This document shows, piece after piece, positions 1-9,047 of a stretch of DNA of 64,000 nt. The stretch comes from Oscheius tipulae. Lineage: Eukaryota > Nematoda > Chromadorea > Rhabditida > Rhabditidae. Each line of letters begins with the position of its first letter. The stretch's first letter is position 1. The translations under genes were made by a program, and so were the position numbers. The notes beneath the pieces are model-generated. The model was not told the DNA's origin, ran no database searches, and saw nothing but the letters and a program-made list of their open reading frames with translations. The stretch is taken from contig JASJZH010000001.1 of the NCBI GenBank assembly GCA_037178975.1, positions 2,418,001 to 2,482,000 of the forward strand. Direction: 5' to 3'.

Positions 1-278
1 CAGCTGGCCCTGGCTCTCTTCTGCTCTTCTTTAACTAGATCTTGTACCTGCCTGGCGACAAACAGAACCAGACGTAGTGTTAAAAGTTATGAAACCCTAC
101 AACTAATGAGATTGTACGGGTGAATCAGAAGCGAACGCTGTACTGATCATTTTCGTTATGAACAGCGACTAAGAGTCAAAAATATGTACTCCTAGTGTAC
201 AGACCTTTGTGACAACTTTTCGGGAAGCAGTAGCCCAACACGATTCTCAATTTTCAAATTCATATGCTTCGTTTTCAG

Positions 279-1181
279 GGGTCTTGACAACAAGTGCAGC
301 GTCGTTCCCCTCTCATTCGAAGACGATATCCTACAGAAAAAGCGATCTGTGGCTACGCACACCTCCTACATGAGTTGTTGCATGTTCCTCCGCTCTGACA
401 ACCTTCTTCTGACTGGAAGTGGCGACAGCACATGTGCCATCTGGGATGTGGAGTCGGGACAGGTAAATCTATTTTGTTAACTGTTATACAAACTGCAGAT
501 GATACAAAACTTCCACGGACACACTGGCGATGTCTTCGCCGTCGATGTGCCAAAATGTGATACTGGCAACGTTTTCATTTCTGCCGGAGCGGATAAGCAT
601 TCTCTAGTTTGGGATATTAGGTATTTCAGGTTATTTTCCGTCAAAAACGCTTGATTCAGGACGGGTCAATGTGTACAATCCTTTGAAGGACACGAGGCTG
701 ATATCAACACTGTCAGATTCCATCCCAACGGTGACGCTTTTGCTACTGGATCGGACGATGCTTCGGTAGGTCAGAGAGACAGAAAGACAGAAAGACTGGG
801 GCTAACTGTCTCTTTTCCAGTGTCGTCTATTCGATCTCCGAGCTGACCGACAGGTCTGCGTCTACGAGAAAGAGTCCATCCTATTCCCAGTCAACGGAGT
901 AGATTTCAGTGTTAGTGGTGAGTCCAGCCCCTTGTTTCCTCTCTAAGCGAGTTTATTACAGGTAGGATACTTTTTGCCGGCTACGGAGACTACCGTGTCG
1001 GCGTGTGGGACTCCCTGAAATGTGTCCGACACTCTGTGCTCTATGGTCACGAGAACAGGATCAGTTGTCTCAGGACGAGTCCAGACGGCACAGCCATTTG
1101 TACTGCCAGCTGGGACTGCACTATTCGAGTATCTTTTCTCTTTTTCGATACAGAAAAGTATGTTTTCAGGTCTGGGCATGA
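279..1181 (+). CDS. G protein beta-5 subunit (GNB5/GPB-2 type), 5' end missing
   Basis: WD40-propeller G-beta subunit of the beta-5 class, which pairs with R7 RGS proteins to regulate G-alpha signalling. Six exons can be read: 279-462, 499-620, 660-765, 821-917, 962-1128 and 1170-1181, with introns of 36-55 nt. They give about 228 residues ending TIRVWA-stop. Diagnostic stretches are [55 protein letters not shown] (read across one splice as TGSDDAS/CRLF), and [19 protein letters not shown]. The KCSV and AIWDVESGQ blocks match beta-5 better than beta-1 to 4. The first readable exon begins in blade 3, so the N-terminal exons lie before the window; bases 1-278 read as intron ending in TTTTCAG. 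No frame breaks were seen, so the gene is probably functional. Confidence 0.93.
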
Positions 1182-1244
1182 CAACCTCAGTCACCTCTAG
1201 GAATCTACTGCATGGCAGCCTGTGTCTTCTCCCGATCCTCAAAA

Positions 1245-1500
1245 AAGCAACTTTGTATAATGTGAAGCATAATGGATATAAGTCTAGTCAACCCCAGCTT
1301 CTTTTTGAATCTGACACTTTGTTTTTGTGCATAAACGACTTACCTCAACTGGTCTTGACCATCCTCCTACTACTGGACAGATTCTCGAAGTTCCCATTGC
1401 AGTAGTGCCGTAGAGTGAGAGATACTGCCCTGGTAGCACTTGCTCGAGGGACCTCGTATTGCTGGACATATTTGAAGGCCGTCTCCAAGTGCAAGTTACG
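1245..1500 (-). pseudogene. Dispersed gene fragment (copy 1 of 3)
   Basis: Inverted relative to the copies at about 25.6 and 53.4 kb. Read on the minus strand it corresponds to an exon encoding a helical segment ending FENLSSSRRMVKTS, followed by a GTAAGTCG donor. On the plus strand the same DNA happens to hold a hydrophobic ORF containing ESDTLFLCINDLPQLVL. The fragment lies between the G-beta-5 stop and the first SL1 RNA gene. It is shorter and more diverged than the 53.4-kb copy, so I treat it as non-functional. Confidence 0.4.
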
Positions 1501-1688
1501 TTCCTAACCTCAAATATACATAGTTTGCTCCAAACAAACTTTATTTCGAACTTTGATTATTGAGATGCGAGATAATTGAGGCTCTCTAGGGTGAGCTACT
1601 CTTGTTTTTTCCCAGGTTAGTCACGTCTCACAAGTCTCTGTAAGCCACAGTTCAGGATCGTCTCTGTCACACCTAATTTTGGTCTCTG

Positions 1689-1699
1689 CCGTATCATCT
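1689..1699 (+). promoter_or_regulatory. PSE-like element of SL1 RNA gene
   Basis: CCGTATCATCT lies 55 bp upstream of the leader start at 1744. The same element at the same distance precedes many other copies here, as expected for a proximal sequence element driving Pol II transcription of an Sm-class small RNA. Confidence 0.6.
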
Positions 1700-1743
1700 C
1701 TCCTTTCAGACAACCTGATATCCCATCAACTGACAGGATCGTC

Positions 1744-1849
1744 GGTTTAATTACCCAAGTTTGAGGTATTCAAATGCTTCCGACCATGCGCTCATGTAGA
1801 GGTTGAAAGAAATTTTGGAACAGCCTTCCCTCTAGTGGGAAGGCAACAA
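1744..1849 (+). ncRNA. SL1 spliced leader RNA gene, copy 1
   Basis: Exact SL1 22-mer at 1744-1765 followed by a GT donor. The AAATTTTGGAAC Sm site lies near 1810-1821. The terminal hairpin is GCCTTCCC-tctagt-GGGAAGGC. The middle stem carries CCATGCGC where most copies have CCCTGC. It is tail-to-tail with the next copy, 150 bp away. Confidence 0.9.
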
Positions 1850-1998
1850 AACAGATTTTATCCTGATTTACTGTCAGTCCCTGAGAGAACCAGCTGAAGC
1901 TAATAAGTTTGCCCCCATAATCTCCTCGACTCTCGCCAGATACCGTCATTCTTCATCGACCCGATAATGACGACAGTGTTTCTGAGATGGGAAAATCT
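1850..1998. repeat. Conserved tail-to-tail spacer of SL1 RNA units
   Basis: A ~110-bp block with the landmarks GAGAGAACCAGCTGAAGC, TTTGCCCCCATAATCTCC and ACCGTCATTCTTC recurs near 2840-2960, 19035-19150, 24025-24140, 25258-25365 (inverted), 51195-51300 and 53040-53155. It always lies on the 3' side of SL1 RNA copies. No ORF of note and no 5S rRNA were seen in it. Confidence 0.7.
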
Positions 1999-2103
1999 TG
2001 TTGCCTTCCCAGCGAAGGGAAGGCGGTTCCAAAATTTCTTTCAACCTCTACATGAGCGCAAGGTCGGAAGCATTTGAATACCTCAAACTTGGGTAATTAA
2101 ACC
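1999..2103 (-). ncRNA. SL1 spliced leader RNA gene, copy 2
   Basis: Exact SL1 at 2103-2082 (minus) with donor GTATTC. Sm site intact; hairpin arms GCCTTCCC/GGGAAGGC around loop agcg(a). One base differs after the Sm site (GGAACCGCC). The PSE-like CCGTACCATCT is at 2158-2148, 55 bp upstream. Forms a head-to-head pair with copy 3. Confidence 0.9.
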
Positions 2104-2409
2104 GACGATTCTGCCCACTGCTGAAATATCAGGAGGCCTGTATAGAAAGATGGTACGGCAAAGGCAAGGATAATCATCGTTAGAGATGCAGAAGAACCCT
2201 GTGAACAGCATCTTGGGCTGAAAAGGGTTGAATCATTACTCTAACCTAAGTCGGACGCCATTTCATAGCTTCTTTGGACAGCCTTAAATCATATGTGACA
2301 CTGTTTTCATCTAACAAAATCCTCTTCGTGCCAGAAATGACGCCTGAACTGTCTTGTCAGTCAGCCAGTGGTTTCTCTGCGTCTCTAACCCAGATTCTCC
2401 CTGCCTTTG

Positions 2410-2420
2410 CCGTATCATCT
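2410..2420 (+). promoter_or_regulatory. PSE-like element of SL1 RNA gene
   Basis: CCGTATCATCT at -55 relative to the leader start at 2465. It shares a 361-bp bidirectional spacer with the oppositely oriented element at 2148-2158 of copy 2. Confidence 0.6.
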
Positions 2421-2464
2421 CTCCTTTCAGACAACCTGATATCCCATCAACTGACAGGATCGTC

Positions 2465-2570
2465 GGTTTAATTACCCAAGTTTGAGGTATTCAAATGCTT
2501 CCGACCCTGCTCTCATGTAGAGGTTGAAAGAAATTTTGGAACAGCCTTCCCTTCTCTGGGAAGGCAACAA
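2465..2570 (+). ncRNA. SL1 spliced leader RNA gene, copy 3
   Basis: Leader 2465-2486, donor GTATTC, Sm site AAATTTTGGAAC, and perfect 8-bp terminal stem GCCTTCCC-ttctct-GGGAAGGC followed by AACAA. This is the consensus form of the family in the window. Confidence 0.92.
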
Positions 2571-2978
2571 AATTGAAGCATTAAAGTTTTCCTTAGTGTT
2601 CATAAAGGTTTCCGTCTTCCAAATTGGAACTGCGCAAGATGAACCAGAACACGAAAATTTTACAACCCGTTCCTATTCAAGTAGTTTATTCCCGTTTTTT
2701 TGCACCGTCTCCCTGATCCCCCTGCTTTCGTCTCGAGAATAGGATCTGGACGAGTCCCGAGCAACCCAATTCTGAACCCACAGACCAGAGGGCAAATTCG
2801 GGCTTTTGAAAATGCAACAAAACAGAAGTTATCCTGTTTTTCTTTCAGCCCCTGAGATAACCAGCCGAGCTAATAGTTTTGCCCCCAGATTCTCCTCGGC
2901 ACTCGCCAGTTACCGTCCTTCTTCCCCGACCCGATAATGAAGGGATTGTATCTGAGATGAGAAAGTCTTTTTGCCTTC

Positions 2979-3073
2979 CCATTAGATGGAAGGCTGTTCC
3001 AAAATTTCTTTCAACCTCTACGTGAGCGCAGGGTCGGAAGCATTTGAATACCTCAAACTTGGGTAATTAAACC
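2979..3073 (-). ncRNA. SL1 spliced leader RNA gene, copy 4
   Basis: Exact leader at 3073-3052 (minus). Sm site intact; hairpin GCCTTCC/GGAAGGC with loop from cattagat. The 3' tail reads AAAAG instead of AACAA. The upstream flank differs from the consensus (GATGATGCTGTCAGTTGATGG). Confidence 0.88.
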
Positions 3074-3239
3074 GATGATGCTGTCAGTTGATGGGATAAA
3101 AGGTGGCCTGAAAGGAGAGATGCTACGACAGGGACCAGAATTAGGTGTGACAGAGACAGAGACGATCCTGAACTGTATTCTGGCAGAGACCTGTGAGACG
3201 TGACTAACCTGGGAATACAAAAGTCACGCCAATTATCTT

Positions 3240-3870
3240 TTCTTAAATAGTAAAGTACGAAATAAAGTTTGTTTCATCAAGAAGAAGTACCGCGAACGTC
3301 TCGAGAACACTATGAATGAGCTCACTATAGTTTCGGACCTCCTCGAGCACTTTGCTGAAGATAATCATGTTTGGATGTGGATGGTGGAAGAGATTGGCAA
3401 TCTGATCAAGGAGTTGAAAAAGAGGATCAAGAGTCTTTAGAAGGAAGTTAGGGACATGAGCACGGACGACTCCGAGACCAGCTGGACCGAAGAATCTACG
3501 ACTGACAGTAGTTGAACTGAGGCGACGAGCAGTGAGAGCGCCGCTTCCCCACGCTCCTGGACTGCAGAAACTGTCCAGTATGTGGAATCCGAATCGTTCA
3601 GCGTCTTGGGCACCGTCTCGGAGAGTAACTACTAGATTAAAAGCTTCGCCTCGAAGATCGAGATGTCCAGCGATGAGGAGGATGACTTGATGTACACTTC
3701 GAACTTCCGGAATCAGGTTATCTTCAAGTCTGCTGTGGGATGCGACGTGACCTCGACCGAGAGTCTTATCCCGATTGCGAGATCCGACTCGACGAGCGAC
3801 CATGTCCAGATGTTCAGCGATCCGAAGAAGAGCGACGAGAGGAGTCGAAAAAGTTGTAATATAGCGTTTG
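3240..3870 (+). pseudogene. Coiled-coil/acidic protein pseudogene (inverted duplicate)
   Basis: Reading plus gives a recognisable but interrupted protein: FIKKKYRERLENTMNEL, VEEIGNLIKELKKRIKSL, then in-frame stops near 3440, 3514 and 3632. It continues as MSSDEEDDLMYTSNFRN and FSDPKKSDERSRKSCNIA. Related copies lie at about 50.05-50.83 kb (minus, next to PNPO) and, partly, at 23.16-23.33 kb (minus). Both long copies have stops, so neither looks functional. I do not recognise the family. The N-terminal half is predicted helical; the C-terminal half is Ser/Asp-rich. Confidence 0.6.
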
Positions 3871-3967
3871 TGGTAAGGTTAGTCTTTTTTTTTCGTGTCT
3901 CTATGTTATCGTCTGAGAGCCTTCTCCTCTTCCCAAATGGTTCGACAGTTTAAGCAGTAACTTTTAA

Positions 3968-4285
3968 CTACGGAGACCGCCTATAAATCGACCAAGAATC
4001 GCTCGTCTTCTCGAAACAGATCCGGTCATGAAGACGGTCGTCAGCTCCTTGCCAAAATTCGAAATACCGCGGCTGGAGCTGGTATCCTATCCTGAAAAGA
4101 GATATATTTAGGAGACAGTCAGTGACAGAGAGAAAGAGAGAGACAGAGAAGAACACCATACCATCGTTCCGGTCTTTTGGCCGCATCGTCTCCATCTTCT
4201 ACAACTTTCTTTGACAAATCTTCTTTTCGTCTCTCCATGTCTGGTCTACTGACCAAAGAACTCTGAGGACTAGACTTGAACCCTT
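3968..4285 (-). pseudogene. Duplicated 3' end of PNPO (truncated copy)
   Basis: Minus-strand copy of the last PNPO exon (YFEFWQGADDRLHDRICFEK, SWSIYRRSP-stop), the preceding intron and the end of exon 3, nearly identical to 49.64-49.95 kb. It stops abruptly at about 4285, where the 4.3-kb foldback arm begins. It lacks the start, the FMN-binding N-terminal exons and a promoter, so it is a fragment. Confidence 0.88.
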
Positions 4286-4296
4286 GAATACTCTAG

Positions 4297-4985
4297 GCTT
4301 CCCAGAGAATGTTTATTAGAGGTAGTGTTCGTTGAAACCGGAAAATGATACCAGGAGATCACATCTGAATCGAGGAGTCGACATCTAGGTCTGATGCTGC
4401 TGATCTTCATTCTAAAATGCTCTACTTAGTTGCCCCCGTCACTGAACGAACCGGTGGAGGTACCACCTGGATTAGATGGTTTCCAGCAGCCGGAAGTTGT
4501 TCCGAAGGGGTGGCGATGTCGGGTACATAAACCTCTTGTCGACCCTCCTGTAGAATCGTAGGAACTGTTGCATCGCTGTCTTCTAAATTATCTCTGTGTA
4601 GTTTGGTCGGCTCTGTGTGTCTACAGTTATAAGACTACGCCAAAATCTCAAAGCAGTGAGAAGCTATCCTTCTTCTCCTTTTCCTTTTATGGTTTTTACG
4701 AAATTTTGTTTTTCCCATAGACTAAGCTTACCTTTAGGTTCATCGTCTTCGATGTGTATTGGAACATTCCACCGTTGTATCTGCGGGTTGAACATTCCAC
4801 CGTTGTATCTGAGATTAGACCTATTAGCACGTATTGTTTTCTGTTCGAGTAAATATACCCCCAATAGGCTATAAGTGTTAGTCACAAATTTTGGCGGTGT
4901 CCGTTCGTCTGTCTGTCATGATGTCCGCACAATTGCCTGTCAATACTAATATCCAAAAAAGGTGACAAGTCAAAAGTTCAAAAAA
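4297..4985. repeat. Left arm of foldback element 1
   Basis: Nearly identical inverted copy of about 6232-6908. Landmarks are CTCTAGGCTTCCCAGAGAATG at the outer end and GTCTGTCATGATGTCCGCAC at the inner end. The 86-codon ORF of the left arm reappears exactly, inverted, in the right arm. Partial copies lie at 7042-7240, 8600-8680, 20020-20340, 21640-22330, 22870-23070 and 44.6-45.6 kb. I found no transposase in the arms. Confidence 0.85.
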
Positions 4986-5411
4986 AAATTTATGAAAGGA
5001 GACAAGAGGACAAGGAGAAGAGTCAAGTCACCGGCCAGAGGCCACCTTTTGAAGGGAAAACAACAGGCAAGGGTACTGTGAATTGAATTGAAGGGAGATA
5101 AAATTGCACTGCGGGGCCTCCCTTCAGTGCTGCATTATTTCTTATCAAATAAGAAAGTTCAATTCCCTTCAATTAAAAAATAAATTTGTGTCTTGGTGAC
5201 GCGTCGGGGTGGACCCCTCCAGGCCCCACAAGGCATTTTTATTGAGATCAACTGATAAGTGATTCTGAGGTGGTCGCAAAAAATGCCTGTGCAACAAAAA
5301 AAAGAGAGATAACTTGTGATGGAAGTTGGGTCAAGGACCGAAAGAGACCGGGACAAAGGCAGAAACTGAAAGACAGAGCTACAGAGAGGGCCTTGAAACT
5401 TCGACTAGCCT

Positions 5412-5564
5412 TGTGAGCGCCGTCGGAATCGAACTGTTGTCCTCCAATCTCGTTGTTGAGAGTTTGGAACAGATAATAGTCGGAAGGGGCAAGGTCCGGG
5501 CTATAAGGAGGCTAGGGCAGAATCTCCCAACCTAGGTCGTGGATCTTGGAGTGAGTGAGTTTTG
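5412..5564 (-). mobile_element. Mariner transposase fragment (C-terminal part)
   Basis: Reverse complement of about 9967-10120 of the mariner at 9048-10311, including the region before and after GWEIL and the YYLF segment. It carries the same CCTAGCC at the stop position as that copy. It lies in the spacer of foldback 1 and is separated from its N-terminal partner by ~410 bp of unrelated DNA. Confidence 0.8.
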
Positions 5565-5581
5565 TCCACTGGCTGCCGCCC

Positions 5582-5848
5582 ATGCTACTTGCCATCCTTC
5601 CTCTCCTCTTCCAAGCCGTCGCCATGCCGCTGCTGCTGGCCCTTTGTGCCGAAAAGAAGAAGAGGACGCCTCCTCCGAAAACGGCGACGACTGAACAGAC
5701 ACCTTCCGGACCGTCGGCTGTTCCAGTGGTTGCTGCTGCTGCTGCTTTAGTGACTGCTACTGATGGAACTCCGGGCGAAGAAGGAGACGGGAACTACGAA
5801 GATATCAGAGTCGCTAATCCTGACAATGTACCTGATGCTCCCAAGTAA
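5582..5848 (+). CDS. Small membrane or secreted protein of unknown function
   Basis: ORF of 88 codons starting MLLAILPLLFQAVAMPLLLA, a hydrophobic signal-anchor-like segment. A basic/proline patch follows (KKKRTPPPK), then an Ala/Val-rich stretch and an acidic tail GNYEDIRVANPDNVPDAPK. TAA is followed at once by TAATAATAAACTGG, which contains AATAAA. It sits between two pieces of a deleted mariner, in the centre of foldback 1. It may be a short host gene or a captured exon. I do not recognise the family. No frame damage is visible. The open frame extends upstream to 5555, but without an ATG. Confidence 0.4.
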   Translation: MLLAILPLLFQAVAMPLLLALCAEKKKRTPPPKTATTEQTPSGPSAVPVVAAAAALVTATDGTPGEEGDGNYEDIRVANPDNVPDAPK

Positions 5849-5973
5849 TAATAAACTGGTACAATTTCTCCTTTATTCAGACCCTAGGTTTTTTTCTTAT
5901 CTCCCCAAAAAGTCTTTATCAGAGAGACCCCAGAAAACACCTCGCCGACCGGCATCTCTTTCAGGGGCCTTTC

Positions 5974-6225
5974 AAGCGATAGAGCCACAACTGGCATGCC
6001 CTCGTAGACGTCGTCTCTTGGCCATAAACATCGTTGATATTAGCCGCCGTTTGGGCTCCATTCGTGCCTTTGAGGAACTCATGTCGCAGATCGTAGGGTG
6101 GCCGGTCATCAATAGTCCGGATCAAGACGAACAAAGAATAGAGAACAAGAAGAAAAGAAGTGATGTCTTGCATGGTGGTTGTAGAGGACTGAGTGAGCTA
6201 CACGAGGTGCTATATCAACAGCTCG
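5974..6225 (-). mobile_element. Mariner transposase fragment (N-terminal part)
   Basis: Minus-strand reading gives the mariner N-terminus (SLFVLIRTIDDRPPYDLRH, TNGAQTAANINDVYG), matching the start of the 9.05-kb element but with a small deletion after LRH and a break after LWLYR. Together with 5412-5564 it is one inverted mariner whose centre was lost or replaced. Confidence 0.8.
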
Positions 6226-6231
6226 CCTTTT

Positions 6232-6908
6232 AGCCTTTTTTGGATATTAGTATTGACAGGCAATTGTGCGGACATCATGACAGACAGACGAACGGACACC
6301 GCCAAAATTTGTGACTAACACTTATAGCCTATTGGGGGTATATTTACTCGAACAGAAAACAATACGTGCTAATAGGTCTAATCTCAGATACAACGGTGGA
6401 ATGTTCAACCCGCAGATACAACGGTGGAATGTTCCAATACACATCGAAGACGATGAACCTAAAGGTAAGCTTAGTCTATGGGAAAAACAAAATTTCGTAA
6501 AAACCATAAAAGGAAAAGGAGAAGAAGGATAGCTTCTCACTGCTTTGAGATTTTGGCGTAGTCTTATAACTGTAGACACACAGAGCCGACCAAACTACAC
6601 AGAGATAATTTAGAAGACAGCGATGCAACAGTTCCTACGATTCTACAGGAGGGTCGACAAGAGGTTTATGTACCCGACATCGCCACCCCTTCGGAACAAC
6701 TTCCGGCTGCTGGAAACCATCTAATCCAGGTGGTACCTCCACCGGTTCGTTCAGTGACGGGGGCAACTAAGTAGAGCATTTTAGAATGAAGATCAGCAGC
6801 ATCAGACCTAGATGTCGACTCCTCGATTCAGATGTGATCTCCTGGTATCATTTTCCGGTTTCAACGAACACTACCTCTAATAAACATTCTCTGGGAAGCC
6901 TAGAGTTC
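6232..6908. repeat. Right arm of foldback element 1
   Basis: Inverted partner of 4297-4985, with few mismatches over about 650 bp. On the plus strand it contains a splice-donor-like CCTAAAGGTAAGC near 6460 and, downstream, the open stretch EDSDATVPTILQEGRQEV, so the arm may hold a captured exon-intron segment rather than only transposon sequence. Confidence 0.8.
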
Positions 6909-6956
6909 GAGTGTACTGCTATCCTCTTACCAGACGAGAGAGTGACAACGCTTATA

Positions 6957-7041
6957 TTGGGTTGGTAACTAAGTCTTTTCGCTTTTTCGAATGCAAAAAT
7001 TGACTTCCAAACAACTTTTTCATTTGTTGTAATCACCATTA
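6957..7041 (-). mobile_element. Mariner right-end fragment
   Basis: TTGGGTTGGTAACTAAGTC is the mariner terminal inverted repeat. It runs about 85 bp into the 3' non-coding end of a mariner and is then cut by another partial foldback arm at 7042. A TA dinucleotide precedes the terminus. Confidence 0.75.
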
Positions 7042-7240
7042 CCTTTAGGATCATCGTCATCGATGTGTATTGGAACATTTCACCGTTGTATCTGGAATTA
7101 GACCTATTAGCACGTATTGTTTTCTGTTCGAGAAAATATGCCCCCAATAGGCTATAAGCGTTAGTCACAAATTGTGACAGTGTCCGTTCGTCTGTCTTGG
7201 TGTCCGCACAATTGCTTGTCAATACTAATATCCAAAAAAT
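7042..7240. repeat. Partial foldback-arm copy
   Basis: Begins CCTTTAGGATCATCGTC and ends near CAATACTAATATCC. Same order and orientation as the inner part of the 4.3-kb arm, but lacking the 39-bp repeated GGAACATTCCACCGTTG block. Confidence 0.6.
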
Positions 7241-7375
7241 TCATGATAAGAGACAAGGGGACAAGGCAACTGTGGGAGCAGTTTCTGTCACTAGGAAGTC
7301 AACTGCCTTTTATATTAACTTTAGCTGATAAACCTGTTATCTTTTATCGTTTTGAGAAAAAACCGTAAGGGCTAC

Positions 7376-7831
7376 TTAAGCCCCTGAGTTGTTGAGATGT
7401 ATGTAGCCGTGGTGGTAGACAGCGCGCCGGGAAGAATAGCACGACTCCTGGTCGAGTTGCCGACAAACACCACTTCGTCGAGGAAGTAGAGAGACAGCCA
7501 GTTGAACGCCGAGGTTTTCAGTTTTGCCATTCTCCAGCCGTCGGCAGTTGTCGTCCTTCCTGTAGTAGGTCTTTCCGACTAGGACGCCTGCCACGTCATA
7601 TTGAGCCGCGGATTTTGGAAATGGAGGGTCAGGAAGGTCCTCACTGTCACTGTCAATGTTACTGTCCGTCTCTATATCAAGAAGAACTAACCCCAGTGGC
7701 AGGCGATAGTGTTCTCTTTGAGGCTGTCCTCCGCGGAGCGCTGATTGAGCGGAAAGGGCAACTTCTCCTGGCACATCTCGACAGCCGACTCCTTTGAGAA
7801 TCCGGTGGGGAGAGAGTAGGTCTATTGACAT
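7376..7831 (-). CDS. Hypothetical ORF, 151 codons
   Basis: Longest ORF of the 7.3-8.1 kb stretch, with an acidic patch (DSNIDSDSEDLPDPPFP) followed by VGKTYYRKDD. I see no recognisable domain, no convincing splice signals around it, and an overlapping plus-strand ORF of similar quality at 7825-8073. It may be a chance ORF or one exon of a gene I cannot assemble. Confidence 0.2.
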   Translation of the reverse strand: MSIDLLSPHRILKGVGCRDVPGEVALSAQSALRGGQPQREHYRLPLGLVLLDIETDSNIDSDSEDLPDPPFPKSAAQYDVAGVLVGKTYYRKDDNCRRLENGKTENLGVQLAVSLLPRRSGVCRQLDQESCYSSRRAVYHHGYIHLNNSGA

Positions 7832-8073
7832 CTGGCCCTACCATCTTTCGCCTTGGAGCGAGGTCCTCCTTTGGAAGTGTCATGGGAGCTACTGAGCCAG
7901 TTCAGACTGCAGAAGAGCTCGAAGCTGCCGCCCTTGTCAGCAGCTGCTACCAGCGGAATGAGAAGACAGAGAAGGTATATTTTGATTTGAGAAGAGGCGA
8001 CGAGAGAAGTCTCCTGTTGTTGCAGCCCTCTCCGAAGACGACGAGCTCTCTAAATGAGTTGGACTTGTGCTAA

Positions 8074-9045
8074 ATTTTTCATGATAACTTTAACTTGCCA
8101 TCTTGCAACTCAAGTATTTAGTTTTGAGACGAGGATCTGGAACTCGGGTCCAAACACTTCAGTCACCTCTCCGAGAGTCGCATCGAGCTGTGGTAGGATC
8201 TCTTCGGAGAGTCAGTAAATCAGGTAATGGAGACTGGGAGTGACGTCTTGAGATGGGAGAAGAGGGGTGGGGAAGGTCTAAAACATTTGGTATCTCTGTC
8301 TCTATCCGCTGGAAGAGGAACTAAGGAGGTGAATACTGTGGCAGTTCTGTGTGGGTCGGGCAACTGACTATGAAGTAGCTAGAGCACCAAAGGAGAGAAG
8401 CAATTATCTTGTCTGAGGAATGAGGTATGGATATTCTTGCTGCCAATTACTGTGACTGGTGCGATCGAAGGCTAAGACCATTATGGAAGAGAAAAGTGTT
8501 TTGAATAGAACTACAAACTTTGTTTGCCATCTAGTTGTCAATTTATTATTTTTGCTTCTGTTTCGTAGCATCTTTCTTTACTAAAGCGCAGTGGTGTCCG
8601 TCCACAAATTGTGACAGTGTCCGTCTGTCTGTCATGGTGTCCGCACAATTGCATGTCAACACTAATACTAAAAAATTCTGACAAGTCATTTCATGTTAAG
8701 CGACAAAGTGAAGAGTCGACTGTGGGGGCAACTTCTGTTACTAGGGAAGCGGCGAAGGCGCCTGTTATCAATACTAAGCCAAGACCAAACGGGCTGCAAA
8801 GCTGCCATCGGCAGCTGGTCGAACAAACCGAGTCCGACAGTTCAGATAACGACTGTCTGTTCTTACTATTGCATTGTTTCTAGGCCACGGACTCTCGTCA
8901 ATCTGAATACCTGTCAACAACTGCTGTAGTTACTGCTGAACACACAGAAAACTTGGACTGGATCGCTGTCTGTCTGTCTACAAAGTCTGCTGAGATATGC
9001 TATACGAAAAGCTGTGGATGGCCAAGACGGATAGATCGAAAAATG
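8074..9045. other. Repeat-rich stretch without a clear gene
   Basis: About 8110-8300 resembles 17380-17540 (landmarks GTAGGATCTCTTCGGAGAG and GTAATGGAGACTGGGAGTG). 8600-8680 is a foldback-arm piece. 8760-8990 is an inverted relative of 19560-19760. No gene could be assembled. Confidence 0.5.
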
Positions 9046-9047
9046 TA

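Noticed and set aside
2250-2480. ORF starting MDSLKSYVTLFSSNKILF (also 51.5, 52.6, 24.4 and 23.4 kb) as a protein family
   Set aside because: It is the conserved SL1 head-to-head spacer read in one frame; the frame runs into the leader itself and varies among copies.
4617-4874. Identical ORFs in opposite orientation at 4617-4874 and 6322-6579 taken as a conserved gene
   Set aside because: Identity is explained by the inverted-repeat arms; the ORFs lack domains and start signals, and the other arm copies break them.
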